This document shows, piece by piece, positions 9,043-19,069 of a stretch of DNA of 64,000 nucleotides. Origin of the DNA: Azospirillum griseum (GTDB lineage Bacteria > Pseudomonadota > Alphaproteobacteria > Azospirillales > Azospirillaceae); assembly GCF_003966125.1 (NCBI RefSeq), contig NZ_RXMA01000010.1, positions 124,001 to 188,000 of the forward strand. Reading direction: 5' to 3'. The first letter of the stretch is position 1. Each line of letters begins with the position of its first letter. Position numbers and translations under genes: made by a program. The notes below the pieces were generated by a model. That model worked only from the letters and a program-made list of their open reading frames with translations. It did not search any database and was not told where the DNA came from.

Positions 9043-9981
9043 TCAGAAGGTTTCCAATTCGATGACCGTGCAATCCAACCCGCGTTGGGCCAGCGTGCCG
9101 CAGGCGGTGTCCACCTGCAACCGGGTGAAGGGGCCGACGCCCAGATCATACAGCGTGCGCCCGCCCTTGAAGACCGGCCACACCATCGGCGGCAGATCGC
9201 GATAGGCGCTGCCCGGCCCGGCGGTGAACTCCTTCCAGGCGCGCATCCCCTCGCTGTAGCTCACATATTGGCCCAGCTTCGCGCCATAGAGCATGCCCGG
9301 TTCGATCGGCGGCATGCCGGGCAGGGGATAGGGGGCGACGACGCCGATCATCCCCTCCACCGGGGCGGTGGCGCGGGTTCCGGCGGGCAGCGCCAGGGTG
9401 GCTTGGCCGTTGGCGATGCTGATGACGGCGACGACGTCGCCCTTGCGCAGGGTGAAGGGGCGGCGCTTCTTCGAATCGACGAATTCGGTGGCGCTGATCG
9501 GCTTGGCGGCGACGACATAGCCCTGACCGGGCGTTTGCGCCGCCTTTTCCCACGCGTCGCGCGGAACGACGGCGGCGGTGCGGCCGCTGTAGGGCGGCTC
9601 GGCGGGTTTGCCGTTGGCGGCGGGCTTGGCCGGTTGCGGCCCTTCGCCGCCCACCGCCGGGCGGCCCGTGACCATCAGCGCCGGATCCAGGCTGTCGGCG
9701 GGGACATAGCCGATGGGCTGGCCGCCGATGGCGACCTTGGTCCAATAGGTGCCGCGCGGCGTGTCCAGCGCGTTCAGCGCCTTGCCCTGCTTCAGCGTCA
9801 TCACGATGCGGGCGTCGGCGTTGGGGTCGATCCGCACCTCGATGTCGCGGTTCAAAATGACCTCGCCGGTCAGCGGCGCGCCGATGGCGACCGGGCTTTG
9901 CGCCCGCGCCAACGGGGGGGCGGCCATCAGCGCGGCGAGCAGGGACAACGCAAGAAGGAACAGGGGCATCCGCCGGGTCAT
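9043..9981 (-). CDS. Secreted SH3/SPOR-domain protein
   Basis: A 312-residue exported protein. Residues 1-27 form a Sec signal peptide (MTRRMPLFLLALSLLAALM, then APPLARA and a probable cut before QS). Residues about 40-100 resemble a bacterial SH3 domain (EVRIDPNADARIVMTLKQG, YWTKVAIGG, GYVPADSL). The last about 35 residues (YDLGVGPFTRLQVDTACGTL and RGLDCTVIEL) match the SPOR pattern that binds denuded peptidoglycan. A periplasmic cell-wall role is therefore inferred. The start codon overlaps the stop of the LysR gene (ATGA at 9978-9981), showing coupling. Substrate and partners are not evident. Confidence 0.75.
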   Translation of the reverse strand: MTRRMPLFLLALSLLAALMAAPPLARAQSPVAIGAPLTGEVILNRDIEVRIDPNADARIVMTLKQGKALNALDTPRGTYWTKVAIGGQPIGYVPADSLDPALMVTGRPAVGGEGPQPAKPAANGKPAEPPYSGRTAAVVPRDAWEKAAQTPGQGYVVAAKPISATEFVDSKKRRPFTLRKGDVVAVISIANGQATLALPAGTRATAPVEGMIGVVAPYPLPGMPPIEPGMLYGAKLGQYVSYSEGMRAWKEFTAGPGSAYRDLPPMVWPVFKGGRTLYDLGVGPFTRLQVDTACGTLAQRGLDCTVIELETF

Positions 9982-10868
9982 CGCGCGGTTTCTCCCACCA
10001 GATCATGGATGGCGTCGGCCAGCAGCCGCGCCGGTTTGGCCAGGGCACCGGGCGCGCGGTGCAGGGCGATGTGGATGTCGGGCAGGTCGGGGAAGCCGTC
10101 CGCCGAGTCCAGCCGCCGCAGGCTGGTCGGGACCGTGCAGGCCTCCATCGCCGTCACCCCCAGCCCGCCCAGGATCGCCCCATGCACGGCGACCACGCTC
10201 TTGCTGGTGAAGGCGACGCGCCAGTCGCGGCCGATGCGGTCCAGCGCGTCCACCGCCAGATCGCGGACGACGCAGCCCTTGGGAAACAGCGCCAGCGGCA
10301 GCGGATCGAGATCCTCCACCGGGCGGGGCAGGGCGGGATCGCGCGGCGGGGCGACCCAGGCCACCGGCTCCCGCCGCACCAGCTCGCCGCCGGGGGTGTC
10401 GGACCGCTGCGTCACCAGCGCCAGATCGTAACGCCCGCGTTCGATCTCCGCGACCAGATCGGGGCTGTTGTCGCACACCACCTCCACCATCACGTCCGGG
10501 TAGCTGGCGTTGAAACGGGCCAGCACCTCCGGCAGCAGCATGGTGGCGTAATCGTCGGGCGTGCCGATGCGCACGCTGGCCACCGTGGTGGTCCGGCGCA
10601 TCAGGGCCATCACCTCGTCGTTGAGCGTCAGCATCCGGCGGGCGTAGGCCAACAGCACCTCGCCGTCGCGGGTCAGGCGCACGCCCTTGGTGTCGCGTTC
10701 GAACACGCGCTTGCCGACGGTGTCCTCCAGCCGCCGCACCTGTTGGCTGACCGCCGCCTGGGTGCGGAACAGCTGCTCACCGGCGCGGGTGAAGCTCAGC
10801 GTGTCGGCGACGGCGGTGAAGGCGCGCAGCAGGTCGGTGTCGAGGTTGGCGGGCATGGCGGTGGGCAC
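9978..10868 (-). CDS. LysR-family transcriptional regulator
   Basis: A 296-residue LysR-type regulator. The N-terminal winged helix-turn-helix spans about residues 8-68 (LLRAFTAVADTLSFTRAGEQ and AAVSQQVRRLEDTVGKRVFER). The effector-binding domain spans about 95-290. Start options are ATG 10868 or, four codons later, ATG 10856 (MPANLDTDLLRAF). The upstream region contains a 9-bp-arm palindrome with a T-N11-A core, the usual LysR box, facing a divergent small gene at 11027. Autoregulation and control of that gene are likely. The gene overlaps the SH3/SPOR gene downstream. The effector is unknown. Confidence 0.93.
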   Translation of the reverse strand: MPTAMPANLDTDLLRAFTAVADTLSFTRAGEQLFRTQAAVSQQVRRLEDTVGKRVFERDTKGVRLTRDGEVLLAYARRMLTLNDEVMALMRRTTTVASVRIGTPDDYATMLLPEVLARFNASYPDVMVEVVCDNSPDLVAEIERGRYDLALVTQRSDTPGGELVRREPVAWVAPPRDPALPRPVEDLDPLPLALFPKGCVVRDLAVDALDRIGRDWRVAFTSKSVVAVHGAILGGLGVTAMEACTVPTSLRRLDSADGFPDLPDIHIALHRAPGALAKPARLLADAIHDLVGETAR

Positions 10869-10921
10869 TCACAACAGCGTCACCCATTCAAGCAGAGCCG
10901 CCCGACCGCCGCAACGGCTGG

Positions 10922-10940
10922 TCATCACGATTCGTGATGA
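10922..10940. promoter_or_regulatory. LysR-type operator palindrome
   Basis: TCATCACGA and TCGTGATGA form perfect 9-bp arms around a single T, containing a T-N11-A core. It sits 54 bp upstream of the LysR start codon and 87 bp upstream of the divergent small ORF. A CATAAT hexamer at 10944-10949 could be a -10 element for rightward transcription. Confidence 0.65.
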
Positions 10941-11026
10941 GGTCATAATGCCTATTCGTTTCAAAGGGAATGTCGGGGCGCGCATGGTCGGCCCACCCCC
11001 GCCGCCTCTGTTCCCTGGAGCCGATC

Positions 11027-11242
11027 ATGTCCCTGCTGTCCGCCTGCGCCCATCTGATCCTGACCGCCGCCGGCGCGCCCGGCCCCACGTCCAGCACCCG
11101 CCCCATCCCGGAGGACGCCACCCCGCCCCGCCTGCGGCTGGAGCACGCGCCCGTCCTGACGCCCGCCCGGTTGGACGCCCCGCTGTGGGATCCGCGCGCC
11201 ACCCCGACCGGCGGCGTCACCGTGCGCGTGATTCTGCGTTGA
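11027..11242 (+). CDS. Small hypothetical protein divergent from lysR
   Basis: A 71-residue reading frame from ATG 11027 with CTGGAG at 11015-11020 and 6-nt spacing. The product is rich in Pro, Ala and Arg, begins MSLLSACAHLILTAAGA, and ends GGVTVRVILR. I recognise no domain. An LSAC at residues 4-7 resembles a lipobox but lacks a preceding hydrophobic helix. Its placement opposite the LysR gene, across a LysR-type palindrome, is the main argument that it is real and regulated. A frame of this size can also arise by chance in GC-rich DNA. Confidence 0.42.
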   Translation: MSLLSACAHLILTAAGAPGPTSSTRPIPEDATPPRLRLEHAPVLTPARLDAPLWDPRATPTGGVTVRVILR

Positions 11243-11368
11243 GGAACGCGCCGATCTGCACTATCGTTTCGGCGAACATATCCCGATAATACAATTCGGG
11301 GTGGTGGCTGGCGGCGACCCGCTCGACGCGAGCCGGTCCCAATCAACGATGGCGCGGAGAAACAGGCG

Positions 11369-12457
11369 ATGGCAAAGGTCTATGTCCTCTACACCGGCGG
11401 AACGATCGGCTGCAAGCCGAACGATCAGGGCGCGCTCGCCCCGATGCCGGGGCCGGAGTTCGAACAGCTCGTCCTGTCGATGCCGGGGCTGGCGAATCAT
11501 CAGGTCGCCGATTACCCGGGCCTGACCTGGACGATGGAGTGGTTCGACACCACGCTCGACAGCTCCAACATGACGCCGTCGGATTGGATCACCATCGCCC
11601 GCAAGCTGACCAGCGTCTACCAGGAGTATGACGGCTTCGTCGTGCTGCACGGCACCGACACCATGGCCTACACCGCCTCGGCCCTGTCCTTCCTGCTGCC
11701 CGGCCTGTCCAAGCCGGTGGTGGTCAGCGGCTCGCAGGTGCCCTTGATCTTCTCCCTGACCGACGCGCTGACCAATCTGGTCGGGGCCATCGTGGTGGCG
11801 GGGACCGTGGCGATCCCGGAGGCGACGGTCTATTTCGACACCAAGCTGCTGCGCGGCAACCGGTCGGAAAAGATCAACGCCAACCAGTTCGCCGGGTTCG
11901 GTTCGCCCAACTTCCCGCCGCTGGCCGAGGTTGGCAGCTTCATCACCCAGAACACCGCGCTGTGGCTGCCGATGCCGGGGCCGGACACCTCCTTGTCGGA
12001 ACCGGCCAACCTCGCCGCCTGCCAAGCCGCCCTGGACGCGCAGGCCCAGGCCGTCACCGGCTTTTCCGCCGTGATGCTGTGGCTGTACCCCGGCATCCAG
12101 GCCAGCACGGTCACGGCGGTGCTGAACGCCACGCAACCGGCGGTCAAGGGTGCGGTCCTGCTGGCCTTCGGCGAGGGCAACGGCCCGTCCGACCCGGCCT
12201 TCCTTCAGGCGCTGTCCGACGCCAACGCGAACGGTGTCGTGCTGATGGACAACACCCAGGTGCAGGCCGGTTCCGTGCTGCCCGGGGCCTACGCCACCGG
12301 TCTGGGTGCCGTCGGGGCCATCGGTGCCTATGACATGACCCCGGAAGCCTCGCTGGCCAAGCTGGTCTGCCTGTTCGCGTCGGGCAAATCGAGCGCGGAG
12401 GTCAAGGCGCTGATGCCGGTGCCGCTGGTGGGCGAGTTGACGGTGACGGCGGGGTAA
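11369..12457 (+). CDS. Asparaginase (type I/II bacterial family)
   Basis: Hydrolyses L-asparagine to aspartate and ammonia; 362 residues from ATG 11369. The N-terminal catalytic loop YTGGTIG places the nucleophile at T12, and the second signature HGTDTMAYTAS holds T96-D97. No signal peptide is present, so a cytoplasmic enzyme like AnsA is likely. The C-terminal half (about 210-360) is the smaller domain. A second, unrelated asparaginase of the Rhizobium-type family lies at 24929-26008, so the organism has two chemically different solutions for the same reaction in this window. The gene stands alone, convergent with the acquired DUF2971 gene. Confidence 0.9.
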   Translation: MAKVYVLYTGGTIGCKPNDQGALAPMPGPEFEQLVLSMPGLANHQVADYPGLTWTMEWFDTTLDSSNMTPSDWITIARKLTSVYQEYDGFVVLHGTDTMAYTASALSFLLPGLSKPVVVSGSQVPLIFSLTDALTNLVGAIVVAGTVAIPEATVYFDTKLLRGNRSEKINANQFAGFGSPNFPPLAEVGSFITQNTALWLPMPGPDTSLSEPANLAACQAALDAQAQAVTGFSAVMLWLYPGIQASTVTAVLNATQPAVKGAVLLAFGEGNGPSDPAFLQALSDANANGVVLMDNTQVQAGSVLPGAYATGLGAVGAIGAYDMTPEASLAKLVCLFASGKSSAEVKALMPVPLVGELTVTAG

Positions 12458-12464
12458 GGGATTG

Positions 12465-12496
12465 GGGGAGCGGGCGAATGCCTGCTCCTCCGTTTC
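12465..12496 (+). terminator. Possible terminator after asparaginase gene
   Basis: GGGGAGC-GGGC, loop AAT, GCC-TGCTCCTC, followed only by a short T stretch (CGTTTCC). A weak candidate. Confidence 0.35.
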
Positions 12497-12564
12497 CTCG
12501 GACAACACTGGTTCGCTGGACTTCCACTGAATCGTTTTAGGGTAGCGTTCCTGTTAGGCGGCGA

Positions 12565-13494
12565 TCAAAGGCTGCGATACTGAAAGTCGGATTTCAGGAC
12601 TTCGATCTCGTCACCGTAGCCGTGGTGCTTCAGGAACGCTTTGACCGACTCCGGGGTGGTGTCGTGGGCGGCAGCGGGTCCGATCCACACCCGCTTCAGG
12701 GGGCAAGGGGTGGCGGATTTCCAGTTGAATTCTGTGTATGGAACGAGGCTGTTGCCTCGGGTTCGGTATTCAATTTCTTGCTCTTGTTTTTCATTTCCCA
12801 TATAAATCAATATCCTCCATTCTTTTTCTTCTCGATAGTGCTTGTTTTTTTGATAAAAAGATAGACGGAGGGATGCGGTAATTACATTAATCAGAAATCC
12901 AAGTGAATCATTTGTTCTTTCATTCGATGCGTACTTGTTTGTTAAAGCAATGATTTTATCAGACGCGACGTGAAAAACCTCGTAGTCATAAAAAATTTCA
13001 GACGAGAAAAATTTATGTTTATGGGGTATCTCAGGGTCTTTCATGTATGAATTGATAAAATCGTAAGAAAACTCAAGGGAGAAGCCAGAGCAATCTTTGG
13101 CGTATGATCTCCATTGATTAAGGTCATCTTCCTTTTTGCTAAATGATATAGAGAAAAATTGATCGGAAATTTTCCGTATTGTGCTGTTGTCGGTGCCAGA
13201 AAGACACTTATCCCAGAATTTTCTTAGGTCCCCGGATAGAATCGGCAATTTTTGTTGGAGGTATTCATTAAATTTTTCCACGCCATGGATTAATTCAGTG
13301 GGATCATTCATGTGGGGAAGGGCGGTGGCCCATAAGGTACCGTTTCTGATTATCGCTTCGAACCCCGCAACCGATGTGTAGTGGAACAATTTCTCTGGGT
13401 TGTTTGCGCAACGAGATTTGATGAACTCGTCAACAATCTGGTCGCACTCACGACCGTGCCGATCAAAAACGCTGTCGTTCGGTGGCATGATCAT
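12565..13494 (-). CDS. DUF2971-family protein, probably acquired
   Basis: A 309-residue protein with the DUF2971 hallmarks LFHYTSVAGFEAIIRNGTLW, an FSISFS strand and a QWRSYAKDCSGFSLEF block. The domain is widespread but biochemically undefined and often sits in accessory regions. The ATG at 13494 has GAGGGA about 7 nt upstream. Base composition is strikingly low: the 60-nt row 12901-12960 has only 18 G+C, against roughly two thirds in lepA next door. It sits alone between the asparaginase gene and lepA without transposase or att-like repeats. I infer horizontal transfer and a possible conflict-related role; function is unknown. Confidence 0.85.
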   Translation of the reverse strand: MIMPPNDSVFDRHGRECDQIVDEFIKSRCANNPEKLFHYTSVAGFEAIIRNGTLWATALPHMNDPTELIHGVEKFNEYLQQKLPILSGDLRKFWDKCLSGTDNSTIRKISDQFFSISFSKKEDDLNQWRSYAKDCSGFSLEFSYDFINSYMKDPEIPHKHKFFSSEIFYDYEVFHVASDKIIALTNKYASNERTNDSLGFLINVITASLRLSFYQKNKHYREEKEWRILIYMGNEKQEQEIEYRTRGNSLVPYTEFNWKSATPCPLKRVWIGPAAAHDTTPESVKAFLKHHGYGDEIEVLKSDFQYRSL

Positions 13495-13544
13495 GAGCGC
13501 GATCCCTCGTCATGGGTGGGCTGGGGCGGTCAAGGCCGACGGCC

Positions 13545-15347
<1,803 letters not shown>

Positions 15348-15432
15348 CGGTGCCCAGGGACTTTCAGAGTTTGCCGCGCACCATAGGGCCGATGCGGCAG
15401 GGGCGCAACGCTGGTGTGCGGCGGGCAGGGCA

Positions 15433-15626
15433 ATCGCTTGAACGAACGATCACCGTCATGCAAGCAAGAATGGACACGGATTCCACGGATAAAATTAAGG
15501 ATTACACGGATTTCTGATCTCAATTGCCTCATCCATGCCGTCATGAGGTTTGGGCCAAGGTCACAATCAGGATGGTTCTGAGACGCGTTCTGTGAAATCC
15601 GCGAAAAAATCCGTGAAATCCGTGGC
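15433..15626. repeat. Interspersed repeat with inverted CACGGATT arms, copy A
   Basis: Occupies most of the 306-bp gap between lepA and glgA. It begins ATCGCTTGAACG and contains CACGGATTCCACGGA and ACACGGATTTC on the left. On the right are GTGAAATCC, GCGAAAAAATCCGTGAAATC and CGTGGC. A similar element, also 194 bp to the matching CGTGGC, lies at 27601. Left and right arms are inverted relative to each other, so the transcript could fold back. Nothing coding is evident in this gap. Confidence 0.65.
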
Positions 15627-15653
15627 GGATCTTAAAATCCACAGTCCCGCCCC

Positions 15654-17120
15654 TTACGGCACCAATCCCCGGTACAGCTCCATATACTCCTCCGCCGGGC
15701 CGCGCCAGCCGAGGTCGCGGGTCATGGCGTGGCGTTGCATGGCTTGCCAGCGGTCGGGTTTGCGGTACAGCGCGATGGCGCGGCGCAGGGACCACAGCAG
15801 TTCCTGCGCGGTCGGGGCGACGAATTGGAAGCCGGTGGCGCTGCCGTCGGCGATGGCGGCGGGGTTGGCGTCGATGATGCTGTCGGCCAGACCGCCGGTG
15901 CGGCGGACCAGTGGCAGGCTGCCGTATTTCAGGGCGTACATCTGGGTCAGGCCGCAGGGTTCCGAGCGCGACGGGACCAGGAACAGGTCGCACCCGGCCT
16001 GGATGCGGTGGGACAGCGGCTCGTCATAGCCGATGCGGACACCGACCGATTGCGGGTGCTGTTGGGCCAACTGGCGGAAACCGGCCTCGCTGGCCGGGTC
16101 GCCGCTGCCCAACACCACCAGTTGACCGCCCCAGCCCACCCAGTGCGACGCGGCGTCGAGCACCAGATCAAGCCCCTTGTGCCAGGTCAGGCGGCTGACC
16201 ACGGCGGCCAGCGGCGCGTCCGGGCGGCGGTCCAGGCCGAAGGCGGATTGCAGATCGGCCTTGCAGGCGTCCTTGCCGCCCAGATCGTCGGGGGTGTAGC
16301 GGGCGGCGATGTGGGGGTCGCGCGCCGGATCCCAGATGTCGTAATCCACCCCGTTCAGGATGCCCGACAGATCGGCGGCCCGCCCGGCCAGCAGCCCTTG
16401 CAGGCCGGTCCCATGCTCCGGCGTCTGGATTTCGTGGGCGTAGGTCGGGCTGACCGTGGTCAGGCGGTCGGCGTAATAGCAGCCCGCCTTCAGAAAGCCG
16501 ATGTTGCCGTAATACTCCACCCCATCCATGCGGAAGCAGGAGGCGGGCAAGCCCAGCTCCCCCAGCATCCAGGGGCCGACGTTGCCCTGATAGGCGATGT
16601 TGTGGATGGTCAGGATGGTCCCGGGGCGCGACGGCCCGCCGAAACGGTCGGGGCGCAGGGTGAGATAGGCGGGGATGAGGCCGGTTTGCCAATCATGCCC
16701 GTGCAGCACGTCGGGCCGCCACCAGGGATCGTAGCTGGTGTGGGCGGCAAAGCCGGCGGCGGCCCAGGCCAGCGCGGCGAAACGCTGGGCGTTGTCCGGC
16801 CAATCCCGCCCGTCCGGCCCCAGATACGGGTTTCCCGGCCGGTTGTAGAGCGACGGCGCGTCAAGCGCGTAGGCCAGCACGCCGTCCGCCGTGCGCCCCA
16901 ACAGCAGGCGGGCGCGGTCGCAGCCGGGCAGGTCGGTGATGAGGTCGCCCACCTCGTGCAGGTTCGACAGCCCGTTCAGCACCGCCGGATAGCCCGGCAG
17001 CAGCAGGCGGACGTCGGCCCCGGCGGCGTTCAGCGCGGGCGGCAGGGCGGCGGAGACGTCGGCCAGCCCCCCGGTCTTGACCAGCGGGTAGCATTCGGAG
17101 GTGGCGTAAAGGACGCGCAT
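15654..17120 (-). CDS. glgA: Glycogen synthase
   Basis: ADP-glucose-dependent glucosyltransferase (GT5 family) extending alpha-1,4-glucan, 488 residues from ATG 17120. The start MRVLYATSECYPLVKTGGLA contains the KTGGL ADP-glucose-binding motif. The C-terminal GT-B domain holds PSRSEPCGLTQMYALKYGS with the conserved Glu, and GGLADSI. An upstream in-frame start at 17171 would add 17 poorly conserved residues and is rejected. It follows glgC by 106 bp on the same strand, forming a glgC-glgA glycogen unit; no branching enzyme or phosphorylase is in view. Confidence 0.95.
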   Translation of the reverse strand: MRVLYATSECYPLVKTGGLADVSAALPPALNAAGADVRLLLPGYPAVLNGLSNLHEVGDLITDLPGCDRARLLLGRTADGVLAYALDAPSLYNRPGNPYLGPDGRDWPDNAQRFAALAWAAAGFAAHTSYDPWWRPDVLHGHDWQTGLIPAYLTLRPDRFGGPSRPGTILTIHNIAYQGNVGPWMLGELGLPASCFRMDGVEYYGNIGFLKAGCYYADRLTTVSPTYAHEIQTPEHGTGLQGLLAGRAADLSGILNGVDYDIWDPARDPHIAARYTPDDLGGKDACKADLQSAFGLDRRPDAPLAAVVSRLTWHKGLDLVLDAASHWVGWGGQLVVLGSGDPASEAGFRQLAQQHPQSVGVRIGYDEPLSHRIQAGCDLFLVPSRSEPCGLTQMYALKYGSLPLVRRTGGLADSIIDANPAAIADGSATGFQFVAPTAQELLWSLRRAIALYRKPDRWQAMQRHAMTRDLGWRGPAEEYMELYRGLVP

Positions 17121-17226
17121 CGGCGGGGCGGCTCGGTCGGGAAGGGGAATGGAACGGAACAGCGGGCGCACCGCCCGCGCCCTCTCCCCGCCGGGGCGGG
17201 GGAGGGGGCGGGACGGCGTTGGCCGG

Positions 17227-18498
17227 TCAGTCCTTGGGCAGGGCGTCGATCATGTCGCGGGTGATCAGGCAGACGCCGCCCTCGCTGCGGTAGAAGCGCT
17301 TGGCGTCGAGTTCGGGATCCTCGCCCACCACCAGCCCGTTGGGGATGGTCACGCCCCGGTCGATCACCACCTTGGTCAGGCGGCAATGGCGGCCGATGTC
17401 GCAATCGGGCAGCACCACCGCCTCGTGCAGCTCGCTGTAGGAGTTGACGCGGACGGAGCTGAACAGCAGCGACCGGCGCACGGTGGAACCGGAGATGATG
17501 CAGCCGCCCGACACCAGCGAATCCACCGCCATGCCGCGCCGGTCCTCGTCGTCGAACACGAATTTGGCCGGGGGCAACTGCTCCTGATAGGTGAAGATCG
17601 GCCAGTCGCGGTTGTACATGTTCAACTGCGGCGTGACGTGGCACAGGTCGAGATTGGCTTCCCAATAGGCGTCGATGGTGCCGACGTCGCGCCAATAGGG
17701 CACATCGTCGGGCGCGTCGATCACGGCGCTGTCGGCGAAATTGTGCGCCATGATCCGCGCGCCGGACGTCACCAGATGGGGGATGATGTCCTTGCCGAAA
17801 TCGCGGCTGGATCCCGGCGTGCTGACGTCGCGCTCCAGCTGGTCGTAGAGGAACTGGGCGTTGAAGACATAGATGCCCATGCTGGCCAGCGACATGTCGG
17901 GCTTGCCGGGCATGGGGGGCGGGTCGGCGGGCTTTTCGACGAAATCGATGATGCGGCGCTCGTCGTCCACATGCATGACGCCGAAGCCGGTGGCCTGTTC
18001 GCGCGGCACCTCCACGCAGGGCACGGTCACGTCGGCCCCGCGCGCGATGTGGTCGAGCAGCAGCGCGCCGTAATCCATCTTGTAGATGTGGTCGCCCGCC
18101 AGGATCAGGATGTGTTCGGGGTCGTGGCTGCGCAGGATGTCGAGATTCTGATACACCGCGTCGGCGGTCCCCTGGTACCAGGAGGTCTCGTCGATGCGCT
18201 GCTGGGCGGGCAGCAGGTCGCAGAACTCGTTCATCTCGCCCCGGAAGAAGTTCCAGCCGCGTTGCAGATGGCGCAACAGGCTGTGCGACTTGTATTGGGT
18301 GATGACGCCGATGCGGCGGAAGCCGGAGTTCACGCAGTTGGACAGCGCGAAATCGATGATGCGGAACTTGCCGCCGAAATAGGTGGCGGGCTTGGCGCGG
18401 CGGTCGGTCAGCTGTTTCAGGCGGCTGCCGCGCCCCCCGGCCAGAACCAGGGCCACGGCACGGCGCGGTGCCAGACGCAAATCCCGTTTGTCGAGCAT
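17227..18498 (-). CDS. glgC: Glucose-1-phosphate adenylyltransferase
   Basis: Makes ADP-glucose from ATP and glucose-1-phosphate, the committed step of glycogen synthesis; 423 residues. The nucleotidyltransferase motif is [20 protein letters not shown] near residues 20-39, followed by [20 protein letters not shown] left-handed beta-helix region ([21 protein letters not shown]) closes the protein. ATG 18498 is chosen because AGGGAG lies 8 nt upstream on the coding strand; an in-frame GTG at 18507 overlaps that ribosome-binding site. glgA follows directly. Confidence 0.95.
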   Translation of the reverse strand: MLDKRDLRLAPRRAVALVLAGGRGSRLKQLTDRRAKPATYFGGKFRIIDFALSNCVNSGFRRIGVITQYKSHSLLRHLQRGWNFFRGEMNEFCDLLPAQQRIDETSWYQGTADAVYQNLDILRSHDPEHILILAGDHIYKMDYGALLLDHIARGADVTVPCVEVPREQATGFGVMHVDDERRIIDFVEKPADPPPMPGKPDMSLASMGIYVFNAQFLYDQLERDVSTPGSSRDFGKDIIPHLVTSGARIMAHNFADSAVIDAPDDVPYWRDVGTIDAYWEANLDLCHVTPQLNMYNRDWPIFTYQEQLPPAKFVFDDEDRRGMAVDSLVSGGCIISGSTVRRSLLFSSVRVNSYSELHEAVVLPDCDIGRHCRLTKVVIDRGVTIPNGLVVGEDPELDAKRFYRSEGGVCLITRDMIDALPKD

Positions 18499-18822
18499 GA
18501 CCGTCACTCCCTAATGCTTCTTTTTGCCCCAACGCTTCCTTGGGGTTGCCGTTGCCGGTCGGCGATCCCGATGAAGGCGTTGACGGTGCCACATCTGCAC
18601 CCGTGGGCCAAGGGGTGGCGGAAGTCGGTGCTTTTTTCGCGGTTCGGTCGGTTGGATGCGCAAGAGTGCGGCGCACAATGTGCTTAAAAAATCACCACAT
18701 GCATCATTCGCGTACAGACTCGGCGGGGAAGGGGCGGGATTTTTCGGGAAGTGGGTGCCCAAAGCCCGAAAAGCGCGGCGGATTTCCGTTTGGCATGGTT
18801 GCCTGTTTTTCGTGCAGATTGA

Positions 18823-18839
18823 GGGTGCGACTCGGTGTC
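18823..18839 (+). promoter_or_regulatory. Possible NtrC-binding site upstream of amtB
   Basis: TGCAGATTGAGGGTGCG matches the TGCACC-N5-GGTGCA pattern well in the right half and partly in the left. It lies about 60-75 bp upstream of the sigma-54 promoter, a normal enhancer distance. Confidence 0.45.
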
Positions 18840-18899
18840 CAGGCGGTGGCGGTGGTGGGTGGTCGATAACAACCCCGACGATTCCCCGCCATTTTTGGC

Positions 18900-18914
18900 T
18901 GGCACGCTTCTTGA
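18900..18914 (+). promoter_or_regulatory. Sigma-54 (-24/-12) promoter of amtB
   Basis: TGGCACGCTTCTTGA fits the TGGCACG-N4-TTGC consensus except for the last base. It lies about 155 bp upstream of the amtB start, in a 571-bp intergenic gap (18499-19069) with no convincing gene. Nitrogen-limited, NtrC-dependent expression is inferred. Confidence 0.75.
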
Positions 18915-19069
18915 AGAGTGTGGGGCGTCCTTGGTCCCGTCCGCCGCCCCGTCTTTGCCGGGGACGGGGCGACCGGGACGGGGTGCCCCTTGCGGGGATC
19001 GTCCGGCAGACCTCGGGTTCCGGACGGGCCGCAACGGGCGGGAGTGATATCGAAGAAAGAGGAGCCTCG

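Noticed and set aside
15433..15626. Repeated CACGGATT units considered as a CRISPR array
   Set aside because: Units are inverted relative to one another, irregularly spaced and lack unique spacers of constant length; no cas genes are near.
17180..17206. GC-rich hairpin between glgC and glgA considered as a terminator
   Set aside because: There is no T-run after it on the minus strand, and the two genes are expected to be co-transcribed.
18671..18690. GCACAATGTGC-type repeat upstream of amtB considered as an NtrC site
   Set aside because: The spacing between half-sites is too short for the NtrC pattern; the site at 18823 fits better.
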